Assembly (NCBI RefSeq): GCF_003172875.1
Contig: NZ_QGKM01000013.1
Coordinates: forward strand, 1-64,000
Source: Leucothrix pacifica
GTDB lineage: Bacteria > Pseudomonadota > Gammaproteobacteria > Thiotrichales > Thiotrichaceae
DNA length: 64,000 nucleotides
Direction of reading: 5' to 3'
Shown: positions 1 through 9,950 of the stretch, piece by piece
Numbering within the stretch: the stretch's first letter is position 1
Layout of the letters: each line of letters begins with the position of its first letter
Position numbers and translations under genes: made by a program
Notes under the pieces: generated by a model
What the model saw: only the letters and a program-made list of their open reading frames with translations
Databases searched by the model: none
Told to the model about the DNA's origin: nothing

Positions 1-3
1 AAT

Positions 4-822
4 TTATAGTTGGTTACTTACCACCAAAAGCGACTGTTCTGGTAAAAGCGACGCGCCCTCATCAATTGCTAAATTAGTGATCTTATCGATGGATGTATTG
101 ATTATGTCTTTCTTCATGTCCTTTGGGCTAACCCATGGGGTATCTCCTCCCCAATACTTGTTGTTCTTTTTACTCGGTGTTCCACCACTTACCCATATTC
201 CAGCATCCCCTAAAGGTACAGAAATATGAAGATTGTCTCGGAAGTGATCATCTAATAAAGAAGAAATAAGTTTATCTGTTTCAAAAACGCACTTCTCCCT
301 TTTTGTTATTAGTTCATTGATTCCCCAGAGAAGTTGAGAGATCTCAGCCTGTTTTTGCTTAGGCGGCAAAAGAAATTCATAACTTCTTAGATCCTTCCAT
401 TTAATTCGCCTCGTGATTGACCCAGATGCATTCGATACAACAAACTTCCAAAGCTTAGAACTGTTTAGAACTCCGATCAAAAAACCATCACACAATAAAT
501 CAGGATTCTCTTTTATGGTTAAAATATCACCAGAACAAATTCCTGAAAAGTGAGCTCGGGGTGCACGCTCTCTGAAATCACTAGCGTAGAGACTTCTACG
601 AACCAAAAGATAATCATTCGACTCAAAAACTTTCATTGCAGAAGTTACTGAACTTGTCGACTCCCAACGCTTGACTCTAAAGTCCCACTGATCAATATTG
701 CTATTTCCTACAAAACAATCATGATTACTGTCAGCTGGGTTACTTATTCTTTTGCTGTATTCGTGTGATACATCGCCCAGTTGAACTCTGATCCAGTCGC
801 TTTTATCAATATTAAGTTCCAT
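4..822 (-). CDS. hsdS: Type I restriction-modification specificity subunit HsdS, truncated
   Basis: HsdS chooses the DNA target of a type I restriction-modification complex. This 272-residue protein has a complete first target-recognition domain (about residues 8-150), the conserved central helix (around LPPKQKQAEISQLL, about 153-190) and the start of a second domain (TPSKKNNKYWGGDTPWVSPK, about 215-235). It stops soon after, at LLVVSNQL, where family members continue for 130 or more residues. The TAA is at 4-6, and the other two frames also close within a few codons, so one indel would not restore it. The ATG (820-822) overlaps the upstream hsdM stop by one base (TAATG), so translation is coupled. 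HsdR is not visible and may lie left of the window. The protein is probably inactive or half-sized; an inversion or insertion breakpoint is the likeliest cause. Confidence 0.85.
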   Translation of the reverse strand: MELNIDKSDWIRVQLGDVSHEYSKRISNPADSNHDCFVGNSNIDQWDFRVKRWESTSSVTSAMKVFESNDYLLVRRSLYASDFRERAPRAHFSGICSGDILTIKENPDLLCDGFLIGVLNSSKLWKFVVSNASGSITRRIKWKDLRSYEFLLPPKQKQAEISQLLWGINELITKREKCVFETDKLISSLLDDHFRDNLHISVPLGDAGIWVSGGTPSKKNNKYWGGDTPWVSPKDMKKDIINTSIDKITNLAIDEGASLLPEQSLLVVSNQL

Positions 823-2285
823 TAATTCCCCAGATCTCTAAAAAATGAATTCATTGTTGTTTTTAGAGAATCCCCTGACTTAACCCAGTGATTATAAACT
901 TCTTCAAAACCGCCTTGCATAACCCCACCGTATTTATTGACATACAAGTTAATATTTAAAGATGATCTATTTTTAATAATTTCATCTAAATCAACAACTT
1001 TTGACAAACCATCTTTATCAGAATAGCTACTATATGCATCATAAATAGCGTTGACATGCTCGGGATCCAAGAAACTAATTGTTTTCTCTTTTGTTACCAA
1101 GTCATGAGCATTAATAAATAAAACCTTACCTTTTTGATCACTGATTTTGTTAGTCTTTGAAATCACCAGACATGATTCCATACCTGAGTTATAGAAAAGA
1201 TTTCTACCTAAGCCAATTACTGCTTCTAAACGATCAGACTCAATAAATGATCTCCTCATTTGCTCTTCACTATTCCTATCAAGAAAGCCTTGTGGCCATA
1301 GACTTATAGCTCTGCCATTATTGTCATCTAAACTTTTTTGGATGTGTTGCTCAAAAGCATAATCCGCACAACCTTGCGGCGGTGTTCCCCAAAGATTTCT
1401 GCCATAAGGGTCACTTTCAAAACTGTTACGATCCCATGATTTAATCGAGTATGGCGGGTTAGCCAGTATGACGTTAAAGCGTTTCAACTCGTCATTTTCC
1501 AGCAAACCCGGATTCGCCAGCGTGTCACCTCGCACAATGTCGAACTCTTCAATACCGTGCATAAACATGTTCATGCGCGCGATGGCAGAGGTAATCAGGT
1601 TGATCTCTTGCCCGTAGAGTTTCAGCGTGCGGTATTCCTTACCTTCATCCTTTAAATGCAGCGCACAGTTCAGCAGTAAACCACCAGAACCACAGGTCGG
1701 GTCATACACTGACTCACCGGGTTGCGGGTTCATGATCATAGTCATCAGTTTGACCACGGTACGGTTGGTATAGAACTCAGCGGCCGTGTGACCACTGTCA
1801 TCTGCAAACTCTTTTATCAGGTACTCATAAGCGTTACCCAGCTTGTCGTCTGGCACATTGCTGAGGTTGAGTTTGTGTTGTGAGTAATGCTCAACAAGGT
1901 TCGTTAGCATCTCATCGGACAGTCGCTCTTTATTGGTCCAACTCGCATCACCAAAAATACCGTGCAAGGTACCTGGGTTCGCCTGTTCGATAGCGCGCAT
2001 GGCGTTTTGCAGTGCCATACCGACATTGACCGTGACTTCTCGTACATCTTTCCAGTGCGCACCTTCGGGTATCTGAAAGTGGTGATGCTCTGCAAATGCT
2101 GCGTATTCAAGATCGCCATCTGAGTCAGCCAGTGCTGCTTCAAACTCTTCTTCGTATACGTCAGAGATGCGCTTGAAGAACAGCAGCGGGAAGATGTACT
2201 GTTTGTAGTCTCCCGCGTCGATGGTGCCTCGGAGCGTGGTGGCTGCGCCCCAGAGGTATTTTTCTAGTTCGGCTTGGGTCATCAT
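822..2285 (-). CDS. hsdM: Type I restriction-modification N6-adenine methyltransferase subunit HsdM (second copy)
   Basis: This 487-residue HsdM has the N-terminal helical HsdM_N domain (about 1-130) and an N6-adenine methylase domain. The AdoMet motif I is DPTCGSGG (about 195-202) and the catalytic motif IV is NPPY (276-279), so the active site looks intact. The motif usually written EFYTPR is EFYTNR here (about 170-175). Two ATGs are adjacent (MM). The start overlaps the end of the DUF262 gene by four bases (ATGA), and the stop overlaps hsdS. It resembles the other hsdM of this operon over its whole length but differs at many positions, so the two are old paralogs rather than a fresh duplication. 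As partner of the adjacent hsdS it is the likely modification subunit. Confidence 0.93.
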   Translation of the reverse strand: MMTQAELEKYLWGAATTLRGTIDAGDYKQYIFPLLFFKRISDVYEEEFEAALADSDGDLEYAAFAEHHHFQIPEGAHWKDVREVTVNVGMALQNAMRAIEQANPGTLHGIFGDASWTNKERLSDEMLTNLVEHYSQHKLNLSNVPDDKLGNAYEYLIKEFADDSGHTAAEFYTNRTVVKLMTMIMNPQPGESVYDPTCGSGGLLLNCALHLKDEGKEYRTLKLYGQEINLITSAIARMNMFMHGIEEFDIVRGDTLANPGLLENDELKRFNVILANPPYSIKSWDRNSFESDPYGRNLWGTPPQGCADYAFEQHIQKSLDDNNGRAISLWPQGFLDRNSEEQMRRSFIESDRLEAVIGLGRNLFYNSGMESCLVISKTNKISDQKGKVLFINAHDLVTKEKTISFLDPEHVNAIYDAYSSYSDKDGLSKVVDLDEIIKNRSSLNINLYVNKYGGVMQGGFEEVYNHWVKSGDSLKTTMNSFFRDLGN

Positions 2286-4612
2286 AAATTAGGAAAACGC
2301 TCTTTCACATAATTTGCGACTTCTTCAACCGATAAAGCCTGAGACGAATTACCGCTTCTAACATAGAAAGTACTCGACTTCACGCCATGCTTATTAGCAA
2401 CCTCTAAGTACTTAGGAACTTTCCCACGTTTAACATCAATTTGACAGAACTCCACTCCCTCAATATTTGGGAAGCTAATAGTCATCTGTGATGTAGCAAA
2501 ATCAGTTCCAAACCTATCATTCACTAGGTTTCTAATATGGATTTCATAATGATCTGTATTTCGATCAGCTTCTTTAAAAGTTTGGTAATCAAGATCAAGT
2601 CCTAATACATTCTTGTCATCATCAACCCCGATCATCAAAGTACCACCATAACGATTATTAAATGCAGCAATGGTCTTGATAATTATATCTTCTAGTTTTG
2701 TATTTTTTACATCCTGCTTTACATCCCAACGCAAGGTTGATTTGAACTCTAAAACCTCAGACTCTTCTGATGCTAGTTTATCCAAGACTGACTTTTGGCT
2801 TTGCTCTTTTGAGTCATACCCAAATAGCGCGAAATCAGTGGGTGTTTTTTCCTCTTTACCCATCGCGCGATAAATCAAGTTAACAAGCTCGATAGATCTA
2901 AGGTTTAAGAATTGAGTAAAGTTGTTCGTTCTGAAGGCCCCTGGATCAATTAGGTGTGAATCAAGAATCTGATCCATTTCAATATCTGTTAAACCAACCT
3001 GCTCATCTTTCTGAATTTTCTGTAGATATCCAGATGGAGCATCACCACCAATTTTTCGATTCGCCTTAAAAGAGATTGGAGTTTTATTGATTACAGAATC
3101 TGTAATTTTTTTAGAGACTCCTTTAGCAGCACACCATTTTTTAGGGAATAAGTGATGTATCTCAAGCCTTGCTTCCATAAGATCCAATTCTTGCACACCT
3201 GCTTTCCAATAGAAGTCTTTAGCGCCATTGCGTAAAGTAAGTATGTTTAAACCTTTATAAGCAGCACTGTTTCTCGTCCTAAGTGTTTCTAATCGACTAG
3301 GGTGAAATGATGCGTCAAATACAGTCCTAGGTGCTTTCGTCTCATCGTTGACCCAAATCAAGAAGTCTTCAATATCATTAGCAAACCTATTCTCTACAGC
3401 GCTTCCATAAAGCTCACCCATTACCCCACACCAAAACCATTGGCTTAGTCGGTCATATACTTTTGGTTGCAACCAACGCTCACCTAAGTGAGTCATGATA
3501 GCTGCTAAAGGCACTAGTTGAGTTCTATACGGGATGTCCTTACTTGAAAAGAAACACTCTTTTTGAAGAAACTTAGCAACCAATTTGAAACCTGACTCTA
3601 ATTTCTCAGCCCATTTTTGGTAATCAGCAAGTTGGAGATTTAGCATTGCTTTTCTTTTACAGCTGATGCCGGGAAGCTGGTTATCTGCTTTCCCTAATTC
3701 TCGCGCCTTCTGATTTAAATCATAGGTATGTAACAGAGTGACTGCTTGAAGAAAGTCGGTGGTCTGTACCCCGCCTAAGATTTTCTCTTCCTTTAATCGT
3801 GCCAAACGACCAATGGAAGAATCACCATTGCCGTACCAATCTTCTCGAAGGTTATAGCCGTCAGCCGCAAAAGATGCCGTAATTAATTCAAAAGCGGTCA
3901 AAGAAACACCGCCTGTATTAACCTTCTCAAAGACTAAACAGACAGCTTCTTTAGTGGTCGTTTTATTTAGCGCAATGACAGGTATTTGGTAATCCCTGAA
4001 TGGCTCCAGAACTGCCTTCTTAAATGCTTTGAATTCTTTGAATTTACCAAGTTCATAACAACGGTCTTGCCAATCGTCATAATCTAAAATTTGATTACAC
4101 GGAAACTGTAGCTCGCTTACTTCTTTATCAATTGTAGAAATATCAAGCTCGACATTTCTTCCAAAGTTGGATGTGACTTTTTTCTCTTTTCCTACAGAAT
4201 AGAAGGCTTCATCATAATCAGCACCTTCAAGAATTTTCTTGATATCAACGTAGTAATAGCGCTCTATTTTACTTTTTTTATTATCAAACGTATTCACAGG
4301 GCCTTCTAGACCTAGTACCTGTGTTAACGATGTAAGTCGCTGTTGCCCATCAAGAATCAATGTATCTGGCTCTTTTTCTGAATCAATTTTTACATTCTCT
4401 ACAGGACGTACTTGAAATCGGATATCTCCGCCAGTAGCTAAAGTCATGATTGCACCGACAGGGAATGATCGAGCAATACTTACAAGCAAGGACCGCACAT
4501 GTTCATCATCCCATACCCAGCCACGCTGAAAGTCTGGAAGTTGAAAGTTGCCTTTTTTGATATCATCAATTACTTCGCGTAAAGGTATCTTTGTACTATC
4601 GAATGTGCTCAT
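2282..4612 (-). CDS. DUF262 / HNH-like / AlbA-type ATP-binding fusion protein inside an RM operon
   Basis: This 776-residue protein has three recognisable parts. Residues 10-250 are a DUF262 domain with FQLPDFQRGWVW (23-34), DGQQR (88-92) and a family-typical VNTGGVSLTAFEL stretch near 231-243; this is the GmrS/ParB-like nucleotide-binding fold of GmrSD-type enzymes. Around 484-493 is EIHHLFPKKW, which resembles the DUF1524 His-rich nuclease motif of GmrD. From about 615 to the end is an AlbA_2/Schlafen-like domain: EVLEFKST near 619-626, then AAFNNRYGGTLMIGVDDD near 649-666. It lies between two hsdM genes with four-base ATGA overlaps on both sides, so it is part of the RM operon. DUF262 proteins commonly belong to anti-phage nucleases. 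An accessory nuclease or sensor in the system is inferred; the enzymatic activity is unproven. Confidence 0.88.
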   Translation of the reverse strand: MSTFDSTKIPLREVIDDIKKGNFQLPDFQRGWVWDDEHVRSLLVSIARSFPVGAIMTLATGGDIRFQVRPVENVKIDSEKEPDTLILDGQQRLTSLTQVLGLEGPVNTFDNKKSKIERYYYVDIKKILEGADYDEAFYSVGKEKKVTSNFGRNVELDISTIDKEVSELQFPCNQILDYDDWQDRCYELGKFKEFKAFKKAVLEPFRDYQIPVIALNKTTTKEAVCLVFEKVNTGGVSLTAFELITASFAADGYNLREDWYGNGDSSIGRLARLKEEKILGGVQTTDFLQAVTLLHTYDLNQKARELGKADNQLPGISCKRKAMLNLQLADYQKWAEKLESGFKLVAKFLQKECFFSSKDIPYRTQLVPLAAIMTHLGERWLQPKVYDRLSQWFWCGVMGELYGSAVENRFANDIEDFLIWVNDETKAPRTVFDASFHPSRLETLRTRNSAAYKGLNILTLRNGAKDFYWKAGVQELDLMEARLEIHHLFPKKWCAAKGVSKKITDSVINKTPISFKANRKIGGDAPSGYLQKIQKDEQVGLTDIEMDQILDSHLIDPGAFRTNNFTQFLNLRSIELVNLIYRAMGKEEKTPTDFALFGYDSKEQSQKSVLDKLASEESEVLEFKSTLRWDVKQDVKNTKLEDIIIKTIAAFNNRYGGTLMIGVDDDKNVLGLDLDYQTFKEADRNTDHYEIHIRNLVNDRFGTDFATSQMTISFPNIEGVEFCQIDVKRGKVPKYLEVANKHGVKSSTFYVRSGNSSQALSVEEVANYVKERFPNL

Positions 4613-6093
4613 TTAATAAACCCCTGTAAAACTTTCTTAAATTTTTCTTCAGCTTTCTGACTCGCTTGCCAAACCTCTTTCAAATCAGCCAGTGCTTCTT
4701 CAACACTCGGCAGGTTGTCTTCTATGATTTTTTCCACGTAGAGCGGTATGTTGAGGTTGAAGTCGTTTTCTTCTAGGTCTTCAAACGAAGCGACTTTGAC
4801 GTAGTTTTCAACGTCTGCGTAGGCTTCATACCATTCGTGAATTTGCTTTACATGCCCTGACTCTAAGAAGTTCTGTGCTCTTCCTGTTCGTATTTGGTCT
4901 GAGGCATCTATGAATAAGACTTTTTGCTTTTTCGCAGGTGTTTTGTCTTTCTTAAACACCATTACGCAAGCAGCGAGTTGTGTGCCGTAAAACACGTTTG
5001 GCCCTAGACCAATAACCGCTTCTAGTAGATCTTGTTCGAGTAGTGCTTTACGAATTTTTCCTTCTGCGCCTTTTCTAAACAAAGCACCGTGGGGCAGTAC
5101 AACTGTCATACGGCCATTCGCATTCATTGAACGAACCATGTGCTGCACCCATGCCATGTCACCGTTTCCTTTGGGGGGAATCCCTGCAATGTTGCGGCCA
5201 AAGGGGTCGTTAACCCACGCATCAGCACCCCAGTCTTTTAACGAGAATGGCGGATTAGCGATGACACAATCAAAGGTTTTAATACCGTCTGCTTCAAAAA
5301 ATGCCGGGTTACGTAAGGTATCGCCACGAACAATTTCGAAATCTTCAATACCGTGCAAAAACATGTTCATTCTGGCTATGGAGCTAGAGGTTAGGTTTTT
5401 CTCTTGTCCAAACAGCTTGAGCGTTCTGTAGTCTTCGCTGTTTTCTTTTAGGTGATCAACACATTCAAGCAGCATACCGCCCGTACCACAGGCTGGGTCA
5501 TAGATGGTTTCGCCTTCGTGTGGATCAAGCATTAGCCCAAGCAGATGTACAACCGAGCGCGGCGTGTAAAACTCCCCTGCCTTCTTGTTGGTAAGGTCAG
5601 CAAAATGTTTAATCAGGTACTCGTAGGCCTGCCCCAACATGTCCGGTTGAACGTTGTCGTTTCCTAAGGTGTATTGTGAGAAGTGTTCAACCAGATCAAT
5701 CAGAAGTCGGTCAGATAATTTGTTTTTATTGCTCCATTGAGCATCACCAAAAATACCGTAGAGACTTTCCTGATTTGCTTGCTCGATCCCACGCAAGGCT
5801 TTTTCTATCGCAACTCCAACATTAGTCGTCGTCGACCTTACATCATTCCAATGGCAATCCTGCGGAATTTCGAAGCGATGCATCTCTGGTAAGCTGGCGT
5901 ACTCTTCATCCCCGTCAGACTCATCGAGTGCCACTTGGTACTCTTCGTCATAAACATCTGAAATGCGTTTGAAGAATAACAGTGGGAAAATGTAGACCTT
6001 AAAATCTGAAGCATCAACCGGCCCTTTCAGTATCCAAGCCGCTTTCGATAAGTACTGCTCTAGCTGGGAAAGCGATATCTTTTTATCAATCAT
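4609..6093 (-). CDS. hsdM: Type I restriction-modification N6-adenine methyltransferase subunit HsdM (first copy)
   Basis: This 494-residue HsdM is the first large gene of the operon. The HsdM_N helical region covers about 1-140, followed by GEFYTPRSVV (about 173-182), motif I DPACGTGG (199-206) and motif IV NPPF (280-283). The C-terminal tail is helical and charged. All catalytic elements for N6-adenine methylation are present. The stop overlaps the DUF262 start by four bases. The ATG at 6091-6093 follows AAGCAGGC at a good spacing and overlaps the stop of a possible tiny upstream ORF. A second, divergent HsdM lies downstream in the same operon; type I systems normally encode one. Whether the two form one complex or serve different S subunits cannot be seen. 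Confidence 0.93.
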   Translation of the reverse strand: MIDKKISLSQLEQYLSKAAWILKGPVDASDFKVYIFPLLFFKRISDVYDEEYQVALDESDGDEEYASLPEMHRFEIPQDCHWNDVRSTTTNVGVAIEKALRGIEQANQESLYGIFGDAQWSNKNKLSDRLLIDLVEHFSQYTLGNDNVQPDMLGQAYEYLIKHFADLTNKKAGEFYTPRSVVHLLGLMLDPHEGETIYDPACGTGGMLLECVDHLKENSEDYRTLKLFGQEKNLTSSSIARMNMFLHGIEDFEIVRGDTLRNPAFFEADGIKTFDCVIANPPFSLKDWGADAWVNDPFGRNIAGIPPKGNGDMAWVQHMVRSMNANGRMTVVLPHGALFRKGAEGKIRKALLEQDLLEAVIGLGPNVFYGTQLAACVMVFKKDKTPAKKQKVLFIDASDQIRTGRAQNFLESGHVKQIHEWYEAYADVENYVKVASFEDLEENDFNLNIPLYVEKIIEDNLPSVEEALADLKEVWQASQKAEEKFKKVLQGFIK

Positions 6094-6167
6094 TTAGCCT
6101 GCTTTAAAGTTGCTCTATAAAGTGTTTGTACTTTAGCGGCATAGTTTAGCAGTACTTGCTCATTCAT
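6090..6167 (-). CDS. Possible small ORF coupled to hsdM
   Basis: A 25-codon reading frame (ATG at 6165-6167, peptide beginning MNEQVLLNYAAKVQ) ends in a TGA that overlaps the hsdM ATG as ATGA. This is the same coupling used between the other genes of the operon. The frame stays open upstream to about 6260, so a longer form with a TTG or GTG start is possible. The predicted peptide is helical and of unremarkable composition. There is no clear Shine-Dalgarno sequence. It may be a leader peptide, the end of a decayed regulator, or chance. Confidence 0.25.
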   Translation of the reverse strand: MNEQVLLNYAAKVQTLYRATLKQAK

Positions 6168-6308
6168 AGTACATTCAGACACAGGAAAATTAGCATGGAC
6201 TGCCAACTGAGCAATTTCAATACACGCATTTATACACGCAATTGATTTTGGTATGGATTAATTTATGGGGAATAATTAGCACGTTATAGAGACTAACATG
6301 CTGAAATA

Positions 6309-6345
6309 TATAAAATTACTGGTTATGCTTGATAACCAGTAATTT
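6309..6345 (-). terminator. Rho-independent terminator of tRNA-Ser
   Basis: A perfect 14-bp inverted repeat (6313-6326 with 6332-6345, loop 6327-6331) lies a few bases past the tRNA-Ser CCA on the minus strand. It is followed by TTTTATATATTT, as expected for intrinsic termination. Confidence 0.8.
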
Positions 6346-6350
6346 GGAAT

Positions 6351-6441
6351 TGGCGGAGAGAGAGGGATTCGAACCCTCGATAAGCTATTAACCTATACAC
6401 ACTTTCCAGGCGTGCTCCTTAAGCCACTCGGACACCTCTCC
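6351..6441 (-). tRNA. tRNA-Ser (anticodon GGA)
   Basis: The minus strand folds as a class II tRNA. The acceptor begins GGAGAGG, the anticodon stem CACGC/GTGTG encloses loop CTGGAAA with anticodon GGA, and there is a long variable arm. The T arm is GAGGGTTCGAATCCCTC. The 3' CCA is encoded at 6351-6353. It reads serine codons UCC and UCU. It lies between the RM operon and the housekeeping rsuA-purA block, and tRNA-Ser genes are frequent integration sites. No attachment-site repeat was found within the window. Confidence 0.97.
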
Positions 6442-6496
6442 GTACTAATCTCACAACATGCGCTGTGCGATTAAGGTGCGGCAGATTAACCCATTT

Positions 6497-7192
6497 CTAG
6501 GGCTTTGACAAGTCAATCTCATCGGGGCTTAGCTCACGCCATTTCCCCGGCTCTAAACTGGTATCCAGCTCAATATGCGCAATCGCTTCACGGTGTAAAG
6601 CAATCACTTCATTACCAACCGCTTCCAGCATACGCTTTACCTGATGATAGCGCCCTTCACTAATGCTCAGATTGATCAGGTCAGGCTCTAATACATCCAC
6701 CATTGCAGGTTTGGTAGGCTTGGTCTCGCCTTCCAACAATATCCCCTCTTCCAGCGCCAGCTTAGCCTTCTCGGTCAGTGCCTCTGCCAGAGTGACCCGA
6801 TAGCGCTTAAAGTGCTCATGCTTAGGCGAGGTTAAGCGGTGTGACCATTGACCATCGTCTGTGGCAATAATTAACCCTGTGGTATCCCGATCCAAACGTC
6901 CGGCAACGTGTAATTGATCGCGTCTCGGTACTAGCAAGTAGTCAAAGACAGTCAGGGAGTTTTTATCACGATTCGCACTCACGCAGTCCAGCGGCTTATT
7001 CAGCATGTAGTAGCGAGGCTTTGGCTCAGTAATGAGTGTACCAAGGTAGCGCACTTCATTGTCTTCTGTGACTTTTGAAGCACCCTTTGTGACAGGTTCG
7101 CCATCAACCAACACATCGCCTTGCTTGATGGCTTTTACCGCCTGAGAACGCGTCAGATTAGACGCGTTGCTCAGTAGTTTATCTAAGCGCAT
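6497..7192 (-). CDS. rsuA: 16S rRNA pseudouridine synthase, RsuA family
   Basis: This enzyme isomerises a uridine in 16S rRNA to pseudouridine (U516 for RsuA). The 231-residue protein has an N-terminal S4 RNA-binding domain (about 1-58, starting MRLDKLLSNASNLTR) and the RluB/RsuA catalytic domain with GRLDRDTTGL near 97-106; its first Asp is the catalytic residue. A second family motif, EGRYHQVKRML, is near 179-189. The length equals E. coli RsuA. It begins 6 bp after purA ends, so it is probably the last gene of the hflK-to-purA transcript. RluB/RluE/RluF have the same fold, so the exact target base is inferred. Confidence 0.88.
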   Translation of the reverse strand: MRLDKLLSNASNLTRSQAVKAIKQGDVLVDGEPVTKGASKVTEDNEVRYLGTLITEPKPRYYMLNKPLDCVSANRDKNSLTVFDYLLVPRRDQLHVAGRLDRDTTGLIIATDDGQWSHRLTSPKHEHFKRYRVTLAEALTEKAKLALEEGILLEGETKPTKPAMVDVLEPDLINLSISEGRYHQVKRMLEAVGNEVIALHREAIAHIELDTSLEPGKWRELSPDEIDLSKP

Positions 7193-7198
7193 TCAGAC

Positions 7199-8515
<1,317 letters not shown>

Positions 8516-8527
8516 CTAAATGCTTAA

Positions 8528-9715
8528 TTAACCTGCGCTGACAATGTGCCACTCGCCGGATTGCTGCTCCAGTACACGGTCACACCCTTGTGCTTCAGCC
8601 GATAACTGAGTCAATGGTACTAACTGTCGTACTACTATTTCACCTTGGGCGCGTAGTGTTTTCACTGTTTGCTCAAGTCCGGCATCATCTATCGCCGGAG
8701 CCAGGATGCCCTTAGTTTCAGAAACAACTGAGTCTTCACTAAGACTGATCAGTGTTCTTAAATTCGACGTAAAACCTGTCGCAGGGCGGGCATTACCAAA
8801 ATATTCGCCGATGCCGTCATAACGACCACCGCGCGCTACTTCACGAGGGCTACCTGCTGCATAAGCCGAGTACACAATACCTGTGTGATAGGTGTAACCG
8901 CGCATTTCAGCCAAGTCGATGTTAATGGCAAGCTCCGGATAGTCTTTCTGTAGTCGTGTAATCAGTTGCTGCAAGTAGTCAATCGCAGCAAGTACGTTAT
9001 CGCCTGCTTTGTTTAGTTGTTGTGTCGCCGTTTCTAAAATTTCGACGCCACCGTGCAGATTTGGCAGGCAACTGAGTAGCTCACTACTGGCTCCGTCAAA
9101 ATCACTCTGCTTTATCCAGTGGCTGATCTCTGGCAATGATTTACGTGCCAGCATATCCAGATAAACCGCTTGCTCAGCATCCGTCAGTCCGATTTTTGCA
9201 ATTAAACCGCGCAATACACCGACGTGACCAAGATCCAGCAAAACACTTCTGGCGCCTGCAACCGATAAGGTCTCGAGCATCAACTTAATGACTTCGTAAT
9301 CGCTCTCTAAGCCTTCGTGCCCAAACAGCTCTGCGCCAATTTGAATCGGTGAGCGCGAACCACCGGCGACTTCGCTATGTGTACGCAGCACAGATCCCAT
9401 GTAGCACAAGCGGTTTGGTTGGCCTTCAACCATCGACATGCGATGTGAATCAATCCGCGCAACCTGTGGCGTAATGTCAGCTCTGACGCCCATTAAGCGG
9501 CCATTAGTTTGGTCAGTAATTTTGAAGGTTTGCAGGTCAAGCTGAGAGCCCATGGCAATGCTTAACGATTCAAGGTATTCAACTAAGGGGGTCATGATGA
9601 AGCGGTAGCCCCATCCCCGATACAGGTTCAGCAGCTCGCGGCGCATCGTTTCAAGTGCGTCGGCTTCGGCGGGAAGTGACTCGTTAATTCCGTCCGGAAG
9701 TAACCAATATTTCAT
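8528..9715 (-). CDS. hisZ: ATP phosphoribosyltransferase regulatory subunit HisZ
   Basis: HisZ is a catalytically dead relative of histidyl-tRNA synthetase. With short-form HisG it makes the hetero-octameric enzyme of the first step of histidine synthesis. The 395-residue protein opens with the class II synthetase-like MKYWLLPDGINESLPAEA and has the GYRFIMTPLVEYLES motif near 36-50, plus a MRGYTYHTGIVYSAYAAG segment like HisRS motif-A regions. It lacks the anticodon-binding domain length of true HisRS. HisG is not in the window. Placement between yjeT and purA is a recurring gammaproteobacterial arrangement. Confidence 0.94.
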   Translation of the reverse strand: MKYWLLPDGINESLPAEADALETMRRELLNLYRGWGYRFIMTPLVEYLESLSIAMGSQLDLQTFKITDQTNGRLMGVRADITPQVARIDSHRMSMVEGQPNRLCYMGSVLRTHSEVAGGSRSPIQIGAELFGHEGLESDYEVIKLMLETLSVAGARSVLLDLGHVGVLRGLIAKIGLTDAEQAVYLDMLARKSLPEISHWIKQSDFDGASSELLSCLPNLHGGVEILETATQQLNKAGDNVLAAIDYLQQLITRLQKDYPELAINIDLAEMRGYTYHTGIVYSAYAAGSPREVARGGRYDGIGEYFGNARPATGFTSNLRTLISLSEDSVVSETKGILAPAIDDAGLEQTVKTLRAQGEIVVRQLVPLTQLSAEAQGCDRVLEQQSGEWHIVSAG

Positions 9716-9737
9716 GTCAAACGATTCTCGTGTGGCA

Positions 9738-9929
9738 TTAAATCAAAAAAAGAAGTATCAACCCCGCAACCATACTGCCTAAACCAAGGCTTCGTAAAGT
9801 CTTGTTCGGCATCTGTAGCATAGATTGATAAACTTCTTTTATTTTCGAAGGGGCTGCAAACGGAAGCAACCCTTCTATTATGAGTACCAACGCAAAGGCA
9901 GTCAGCAGATCATTCCAATTGATATTCAC
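9738..9929 (-). CDS. yjeT: DUF2065 (YjeT-type) small inner-membrane protein
   Basis: This 63-residue protein has two hydrophobic helices (about 8-26 and 45-63) with the family pattern AFALVLIIEGLLPFAAPSK in the first. It lies between hflC and hisZ, as YjeT lies between hflC and purA in E. coli. The function is unknown; the conserved position suggests a link to the HflKC membrane complex. Confidence 0.85.
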   Translation of the reverse strand: MNINWNDLLTAFALVLIIEGLLPFAAPSKIKEVYQSMLQMPNKTLRSLGLGSMVAGLILLFLI

Positions 9930-9950
9930 TGCTCACTGCCTATTTGGTAT

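Noticed and set aside
1-822. HsdS truncation as a simple sequencing frameshift
   Set aside because: All three frames close within a few codons of the break, so one inserted or lost base would not restore the domain.
6351-6441. tRNA-Ser as the attachment site of an island holding the RM operon
   Set aside because: No direct repeat of the tRNA end was found in the window and no integrase is present; the left side is not visible.
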